NCBI GenBank assembly: GCA_026913215.1
Contig: JAPTYK010000001.1
Location: forward strand, 3,348,001-3,412,000
Direction: 5' to 3'
Source of the DNA: Streptomyces diastatochromogenes
GTDB taxonomy: Bacteria > Actinomycetota > Actinomycetes > Streptomycetales > Streptomycetaceae
DNA: 64,000 nucleotides
Of this stretch, positions 58,530 to 64,000 are shown one piece after another (the first letter of the stretch is position 1; each line of letters opens with the position of its first letter). The notes under the pieces are model-generated. The model was not told the DNA's origin. It did no database searches and worked only from the letters and a program-made list of their open reading frames with translations. Both the position numbers and the translations under genes were made by a program.

Positions 58530-58680
58530 CGGGCGGACGCGGACGGCCGGAAGCTGCGGGCGGGCACAGACGGCCTGAAGGCGGCAGACAAGCTCAGCCG
58601 GGCGGAAGCGGCGGGCGGGCGCGCGATCGGCGGTACCTTGACGCCTGGTCGGTTCGACTGTCCAGGGGGAGGGATGCCGC

Positions 58681-61035
58681 ATGGCCGTCGCCATGTACCA
58701 GGCCGTCATGCTCGCGCGGAAGAACCAGCAGCGCCACGAGAGGCTGGTGGCCCGCCGCAGGAAGCTCGACCGGCACGTCGTCCAGGAGGGCGCGGCGCAG
58801 GAGGAGCGGCGGCGGGCCACGTACGACCGGGCCCTCGTCCCCTTCCGGGACGCGTTCGAGCGGCTCAAGCGGGTGGATCTGGCCGAACTGGCCCCGGTGG
58901 AACCGGCCGGGCACGCCACGGCCGACGTCGAACTGCGGGAGGTCCAGCAGCTCGCGGTGTCGGCGATCGGGTCGGTCCTCGGAGGCGGAGCCACCGGAGC
59001 GGGCGTCGGCGCGGCCACCTACATGGCCGTCGGCGCCTTCGCCACCGCGTCCACCGGCACGGCCATCTCGGGGCTCTCGGGGCCGCCGCGAGCAGCGCCA
59101 CCCTGGCCTGGCTGGGCGGCGGTTCGCTCGCGGCGGGCGGAGGAGGTGGCCGCGGGCACGGCGGTCCTGGCCGCGGCGGTCGCCGTCCCCGCGCTCCTCG
59201 CGACCGGCGCCCTCCTCGAATGGCGGGGCCGCTCGGCCCGCGAGGACCAGAGGAAGCTCGCCGAGGAGCTGGATGGGGCGGAGGCCGAACTGACCGCGGC
59301 CCGCGGGACCCTGTCCGAGGTGTTCCGGCTCAGCCGGGAGATCCGCCTCGTGCTCAAGGACCTCTGCGCGGCCATGGAGGAACGGCTCCCGGCCTTCGCC
59401 GAACTGGTCGCCGCCCACGACGACTACGGCACGTACGACGCCCGGCAGCGAGCCCTCGTCAAGGAGGTCTTCGACCTCGCGTGCACGACGGTCGCGGTGA
59501 TGGGGCCCCGCCGTCCGGAGAGGACGGCCGGGTCAGCGAGCTGTCCGGCCGCGTCGTCGCGGACGCCCGGGCCCGCCTCGCCGCACTGGCCCCGCCGCAT
59601 GAGCCGTACGTTCCTGCCCGGCGCCGCCGACCAGGCCGCCTGGACCGTCGCGGACGCCGCCACCCGCCGCCTCGCCGAGGCCACGGTCGAGACGCTGCGC
59701 ACCCGGGAGACGGTGGAGCGACTGGCCCGCCGGTACGCCGACATCGGCAACGCCCAGCGCGCCGGGCACCTCTTCGAGGTCCGGCACGCGCTCTCCTTCA
59801 ACCAGAACGCGATCCGGGCCGGCGCCTCGGTCCGGGCCGTGGTCACGGAGTGGGCACAGGGTGGCTCGCAGACTGCGGCGGCCGATCTGCACCTCGTCGA
59901 CCGGGACCGTCTCGTGGGCCTGGCGCAGGCCAAGTTGATGGACCGGGTCCCCGCGACCGCCCACCAGATGGCGCGGCCGGACTACGCGGGGATGACACGG
60001 CTGGTCGCGGGCGACCGGGTCGCCGCCGTGGACAGCCTCCTTGAGCGCCGGCTCACCATGACCCCCGAAGGGGTGCGGTTCGCCGACTACGCCGACGCCC
60101 ACGCGCGTCTGACGGACCGGCTGACGCACGGAGGCGTCTCCTCCGACCCGATCGACCTGGCCGACGCGCACCGCTCGGCCCGCGACCCGATGCGCTGGGC
60201 CCGCGGCGAGGCGGTCCGGACGGCCGGCCGGGAGGCGGCGGCCGCCGCGGGAACGGCGGCGGCGGTCGGCGGCCTCGTCACCGGGGCCCTGTCCGCCGCC
60301 GGGCAGCTGGCCCGGGTACGGGCGGGCGAGACCTCGGCCGCTGCGGCGGCCCTCACGGCGGCCTCCTCGGCGGCACGGGCCGCGGCGCGCTCCGGGGCCG
60401 TCTCGGGTCTCGGCTCGGTGATCCGCACGGCGTCCCGGGCCGGACGCCTGCCCTCGGTGCTGGGCGGCGGGGACCTGGCGTTCGCGACGGCCGGTGCCGC
60501 CTACGCGGTGGCGGAGGCCGGCGTGGCGCTGGCGCGCGGGCAGATCGACCCGGGCGAGTTCGCGGCCCGCAGCGCCGAGGCCACCCTGCGCACCGGCCTC
60601 GGCTGGGCCTGCGGGGCGGTCGCACAGACGGTGATCCCGGTGCCGGTCGTCGGAGCACTGGTGGGCGGCCTGGTGGGCCAGGCGCGGGCGCCCTGATCAC
60701 CCAGGGCCTCCAAGCCTCCCTGATCGCGATCCGGAGCACCGACGAACCGGGCGCCCACCTCCTGGAACGCGAGCTCCTCACGGCCTCCCTGACCTCGGGC
60801 CTCCTCGCCTCGACGGCAGCAACCCTGGGCCCCACGACCCGGGCCTCGTCCGTCGTCCTCCCCGCCCTGGAATCCGTACGGACCCAGCTCACCAGCACCG
60901 ACCCGACGACCGCCCTGTCCACCCTCACGACCCTGACCACCACAGAAGCCGGCCGCCCCGTCTTCCTGACACCCCAGGAGTTCGACACCTGGCTGGCCAC
61001 CGAGGACACCCCTGCTCCTCGACCCCAACTGGTGA
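58681..61035 (+). CDS. large hypothetical protein with Mrr-like nuclease motif between hydrophobic domains, frameshifted
   Basis: About 785 residues. Residues 1-75 are a basic coiled coil; 95-190 contain two glycine-rich hydrophobic stretches (IGSVLGGGATGAGVGAATYM; TAVLAAAVAVPALLATGALL); 195-260 another coiled coil. At about 360-420 is an Mrr/PD-(D/E)xK-like pattern: Glu in AGHLFEVRHALSFNQNA, Asp in TAAADLHLVDRD and QxK in VGLAQAKLMD. The C-terminus has three more hydrophobic Gly/Ala segments (AVGGLVTGALSAAGQ; VPVVGALVGGLVGQ). Frames change near 59085, 59150, 59510, 59615, 60690 and 61010; TGA 61033 follows DPNW. Function unknown; a membrane-linked nuclease effector is one reading. Confidence 0.6.
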
Positions 61036-61086
61036 CCACCCGAACACCGTTCCCCTCCGCCCGGCCCCCTCACCCGAACAACAGAA

Positions 61087-61119
61087 AAGACCAGGTCAGA
61101 CAATGTCTGACCTGGTCTT
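61087..61119. terminator. bidirectional terminator between the large gene and tRNA-Thr
   Basis: Perfect 15-bp stem AAGACCAGGTCAGAC / GTCTGACCTGGTCTT with loop AAT. T-rich runs follow on both sides (CTTCTTCTG on plus, TTTTCTGT on minus), so it can end both the plus-strand gene and the tRNA transcript. Confidence 0.9.
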
Positions 61120-61126
61120 CTTCTGA

Positions 61127-61199
61127 GCCGCCTTCGGGATTCGAACCCGAGACCTACGCATTACGAGTGCGTTGCTCTGGCCAACTGAGCTAAGGCGGC
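61127..61199 (-). tRNA. tRNA-Thr(CGT)
   Basis: 73 nt on the minus strand. Acceptor GCCGCCT / AGGCGGC; D arm AGCTCAGTTGG; anticodon stem CGCA / TGCG with loop CTCGTAA (anticodon CGT); T arm GGGTTCGAATCCC. CCA is not encoded. Decodes ACG, a common Thr codon at this GC content. Confidence 0.97.
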
Positions 61200-61284
61200 G
61201 CGCCCTGCGGTCCCATGGTGGGTGCAGCAGCGTCGCCAAGTCTACACAGTTTCCGGGGGTGCTCCGACCACCCCCGGATCGGGC

Positions 61285-62845
61285 CTACGAGCAGCGCTTT
61301 CCTTCCGTCGGAGGGGTGCCTTCGAGGAGGTAGGTGTTGATCGCGGTGTCGATGCAGTCGCTGCCGCGGCCGTAGGCGGTGTGGCCGTCGCCCTCGTAGG
61401 TGAGGAGGGTGCCGGAGGAGAGCTGCTCGGCGAGGGACTGGGCCCAGTGGTAGGGGGTGGCGGGGTCGCGGGTGGTGCCGACGACGAGGATCGGGGCGGC
61501 GCCCTCGGCGGTGATGCGGTGCGGGCGGCCGGTGGGCGGGGTGGGCCAGTGGGTGCAGTTGAGGGCGGCCCAGGCGAGGCCCGCGCCGAAGACCGGGGAG
61601 GCCTTCTCGAAGGACGGGAGGGCCTTCCGCACGTCGGCGGGGCCCTGGTAGGCGGGCGGCAGGTCCAGGCAGTTCACGGCGGCGTTCGCGAACATGAGGT
61701 TGGCGTACGTGCCGTCCGGCTCGCGCTCGTAGTAGCTGTCGGCCAGCGCGAGGAGGCCGGAGCCGTCTCCGCCGATCGCCTGGGTGAGGGCCTCGCGCAG
61801 CTGGGGCCAGGCGCCCTCGTCGTACATGGCGGCGATCACGCCGGTGGTGGCGAGGGACTCGCCGAGGGCGCGGCTCTCGCCCGTGGGCACCGGCTTGGCG
61901 TCCACGTCGCGGAAGAACTTCTTCAGCGCCGTCCCGGCCGCGTCGACCGACCCGGTGCCCAGCGGGCAGCCCGTCCTGCGGACGCAGTCGGCGGCGAAGG
62001 CGCGGAAGGAGGTCTCGAAGCCGCCGGTCTGGTCCCGGTTGAGATCGAGCGCGGAGAGCGAGGGGTCCATCGCCCCGTCGAGGACGAGCCGGCCGACCCG
62101 GGCGGGGAAGAGCTCCGCGTAGGTCGCGCCGAGGAAGGTGCCGTACGACGCCCCCACGTACGTGAGCTTCTCGTCGCCGAGCACCGCCCGCAGGACGTCC
62201 ATGTCGCGGGCCGTCTCGACGGTGGAGACGTGGCCCAGGATCCGCCCCGACTTCTTCTCGCAGCCGGCCGCGAAGTCCTTGAAGGCCGCGCCGAGCGCGT
62301 TGACCTCCGCCGTGTCGTCGGGGGTCTGGTCGACCTGCGTGTACGTGTCCATCTGCGGGCCGCTCAGGCACTCCACGGGCTCGCTGCGGGCCACGCCGCG
62401 CGGGTCGACGGCCACCATGTCGTAGCGGGCGCGGACGGGCGCCGGGTAGCCGATGCCCGCGTACCCCTGGAGGTAGCCGACGGCTGAGCCGCCGGGGCCT
62501 CCCGGGTTGACCAGGAGCGAGCCGAGCCGCTTGCCGGGACCGGTGGCCCGCGCCCGGGAGACCGCGAGCTCGACCTCCTCCCGTCCGGCTTCGCGTAGTC
62601 GAGCGGGGCCCGCAGCGTGGCGCACTGGAAGCCCTCGACCCCGCAGTTCCGCCACTTCAGCTTCTGGCCGTAGTACTTCCCCAGCTCCGCCGCCTCGGGC
62701 GAGGCCGCGGCGGCGGACGCGGAGGCGGCCCCGGCCCGGTCGTCCGGGGCGCCGCGGCGCCGCTCCCGCCCGAACAGCCGGAGAGAATCAGCCCTGCGGC
62801 CGCGAGAGCCGTGGCGGACGTACGGAGCAAGCGCCTGGAGTCCAT
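61285..62845 (-). CDS. secreted alpha/beta-hydrolase, tripeptidyl-aminopeptidase-like lipoprotein, frameshifted
   Basis: About 520 residues. ATG 62845 opens MDSRRLLRTSATALAAAGLI with the lipobox LILSGC, so it is a lipoprotein. The Tap/SlpD-like hydrolase has KWRNCGVEGFQCATLRAPLD, the oxyanion loop NPGGPGGSAVGYL, the nucleophile elbow VGASYGTFLGATY, Asp in TTRDPATPYHWAQ and His in EGDGHTAYGRGSD. The frame changes near 62750 and 62580. It probably removes short N-terminal peptides outside the cell. The tRNA lies just downstream. Confidence 0.88.
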
Positions 62846-62948
62846 CCCGGAGCGTATCCGGACCGGTACGGATCGTGTCCAATCGCCCGAGCGGGGCCGG
62901 GGGCGGGCCGGGAGAGGCAGGCCCAGGGGCGGGCCGGGGTCCCGGGCG

Positions 62949-63230
62949 AGGCCTGGCGTCGGGCCCGGGGCCCGAAGCGAGGACCTGCGTCAGGTCCGGG
63001 GCCCGGGGCGAGGCTCTGCGCCAGGTCCGGGGGCCCGGGGCGAGGCCCTACGTCAGGTCCGGGGCCCGAAGCGAGGCCCTACGTCAGGTCCGGGGTCCCG
63101 GGCGAGGCCCGGCGTCAGGCCCAGGGCCCGGGGTGAGGCCTGGGGCCCTGCATCAGACCCGGGGCCCAAGGCGAGGCCCTGCATCAGACCCGGGCCCCGA
63201 GACGAGGCCCGGCATCAGGCCCGAGGCAGC
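62949..63230. repeat. 31-bp degenerate tandem array
   Basis: About nine units of roughly 31 bp with the core CGAGGCCCTACGTCAGGTCC followed by GGGGCCCG. Units vary at several positions and abut directly. The 525-bp gap 62846-63370 has no credible gene; besides the array it holds the promoter side of the hydrolase gene. Confidence 0.8.
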
Positions 63231-63370
63231 TCACCGGCGTCGGCGCCGGTGCCGCCCATCGGCCCCGGTGCAGGCCGTCGGCCCCGGTGCCGGCCTTCAG
63301 ACCCCGGCTCCAACCCACGGCGCCGCTGTCGGTCGCCGGTCCGGAGCCGTCGGGGACGGCCCCGCCCCCG

Positions 63371-64000
63371 TCACCCTCTCAGCGCCATGGTCATCGCCTC
63401 GACCGCGAGCAGCGGGGCCACATTGCGGTCGAGGGCCTTGCGGCAGGCGAGGACGGCTTCGATGCGGCGGAGGGTGCGCTCCGGGGTGGTGTCGCGGGCG
63501 ATGCGCTCCAGGGAGTCGCGGACGTCCGTGTTGGCCAGGGCGGAGCGGGAGCGGAGCTGGAGGGCGAGGACGTCGCGGTAGAAGCCGGTGAGGTCGGTGA
63601 GGGCGAGGTCCAGGCTGTCGCGCTGTGTGCGCGTTCTGCGCCGCTTCTGCCGCTCTTCCAGTTCCTTCATCGCTCCGGCCGTGCCGCGCGGCATCCGGCC
63701 GCCCTGGGCCGCGCCGAGGGCGGCCTTCAGCTCCTCGGTCTCCTTGACGTCGATCTCCTCCGCGACCTGCTTGGCGTCCTCCGCGGCCGCGTCGACCAGC
63801 TCCTGGGCCGCCTTGAGGCAGCCGCCGATGTCGTCGACGCGCAGGGGCAGCTTGAGGACGACGGACCGGCGGGCGCGGGCCCGCTCGTCGGTGGCGAGCC
63901 GCCGGGCCCGGTCGATGTGGCCCTGGGTGGCGCGGGCGGCGGCCTGGGCGACCTCCGGCTCGATGCCGTCGCGCCGTACGAGCACGTCGGCGACGGCCTC
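63371..64000 (-). CDS. holB: DNA polymerase III delta' subunit, C-terminal part
   Basis: The right edge cuts the gene; only about 209 C-terminal residues are present. EAVADVLVRRDGIEPEVAQA, AARATQGHIDRARRLATDER, DVKETEELKAALGAAQGG and TERTLRRIEAVLACRKALDR-like sequence match actinobacterial delta', part of the clamp loader. The ATPase domain should be beyond 64000. The neighbouring peptidase and tRNA-Thr are typical of this locus in streptomycetes. Confidence 0.85.
   Translation of the reverse strand, partial: EAVADVLVRRDGIEPEVAQAAARATQGHIDRARRLATDERARARRSVVLKLPLRVDDIGGCLKAAQELVDAAAEDAKQVAEEIDVKETEELKAALGAAQGGRMPRGTAGAMKELEERQKRRRTRTQRDSLDLALTDLTGFYRDVLALQLRSRSALANTDVRDSLERIARDTTPERTLRRIEAVLACRKALDRNVAPLLAVEAMTMALRG

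Noticed and set aside
62949..63230. CRISPR-like regularly spaced repeat
   Set aside because: Units of about 31 bp abut with no unique spacers, vary along their whole length, and there are no cas genes nearby.

Overview
The window is very GC-rich, has strong third-position G/C bias, frequent GTG starts and a gene order typical of Streptomyces: a folP-folB-folK-folE-ftsH-hpt-tilS-dacB-ppa block, XRE/DUF397/ATPase regulator sets, TipA-, PadR- and ECF-type regulators. I read it as a Streptomyces chromosome segment with no prophage, insertion sequence or biosynthetic cluster. About half of the conserved genes are interrupted by small frameshifts, usually a missing base in a G or C run, while the protein continues in the next frame. 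I treat these as probable consensus errors, not true pseudogenes, and give the outer limits of each gene.

Region by region. 1-3464 (minus): NAD and pantothenate genes nadB-panC-DUF2520 with 4-bp overlaps. 3591-6346: threonine aldolase, a small gene and an ArsR-like regulator behind two palindromes. 6393-8291: a NarL-type two-component pair. 8389-10664: a MidA/NDUFAF7-type methyltransferase next to a stand-alone NuoD paralogue that keeps the arginine this enzyme family methylates. 10701-15279: a membrane-anchored coiled-coil protein and an OpuC-type glycine-betaine ABC importer. 15293-18412: a membrane esterase divergent from an MprF/LysX-type lysyl-lipid synthase.

18440-31213: folP, an NTF2-like gene, folB, folK, DUF3180; then a two-gene minus-strand islet (a Hint-LAGLIDADG protein and a CxxC protein); then folE, ftsH, hpt, tilS, a DUF2342 metalloprotease, dacB and ppa. 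31275-39186: ThrE-type exporter, DedA, YbjQ, a TipA-like regulator lacking the key cysteine, a ClC channel, PadR, DinB and an aldehyde dehydrogenase. 39249-41689: a WhiJ-like set (XRE-DUF5753, ATPase with a TTA codon, DUF397) with a shared 16-bp site, then a cysteine-less L33 gene behind a probable Zur box.

41718-49644: an FUSC-type transporter, a DUF2786 gene and a MacB-like ABC exporter. The last two are bracketed by a 209-bp, nearly perfectly palindromic element present twice in inverted orientation (207/209 identical). 49645-58529: GNAT, oxidoreductase, LuxR/ATPase fusion, a PolA-like polymerase, an ECF sigma factor with a membrane partner, DUF6479, a PPOX-fold protein and signal peptidase I. 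58681-64000: a large unrecognised protein with an Mrr-like nuclease signature between glycine-rich hydrophobic segments, tRNA-Thr(CGT), a secreted tripeptidyl-aminopeptidase-like hydrolase and the 3' part of holB.

The main candidates for new biology are the membrane-flanked Mrr-like protein, the palindromic element pair, the MidA-NuoD pair, the non-splicing Hint-LAGLIDADG gene and the WhiJ-like operator. The window is also rich in short tandem arrays, several of which sit exactly on stop codons.
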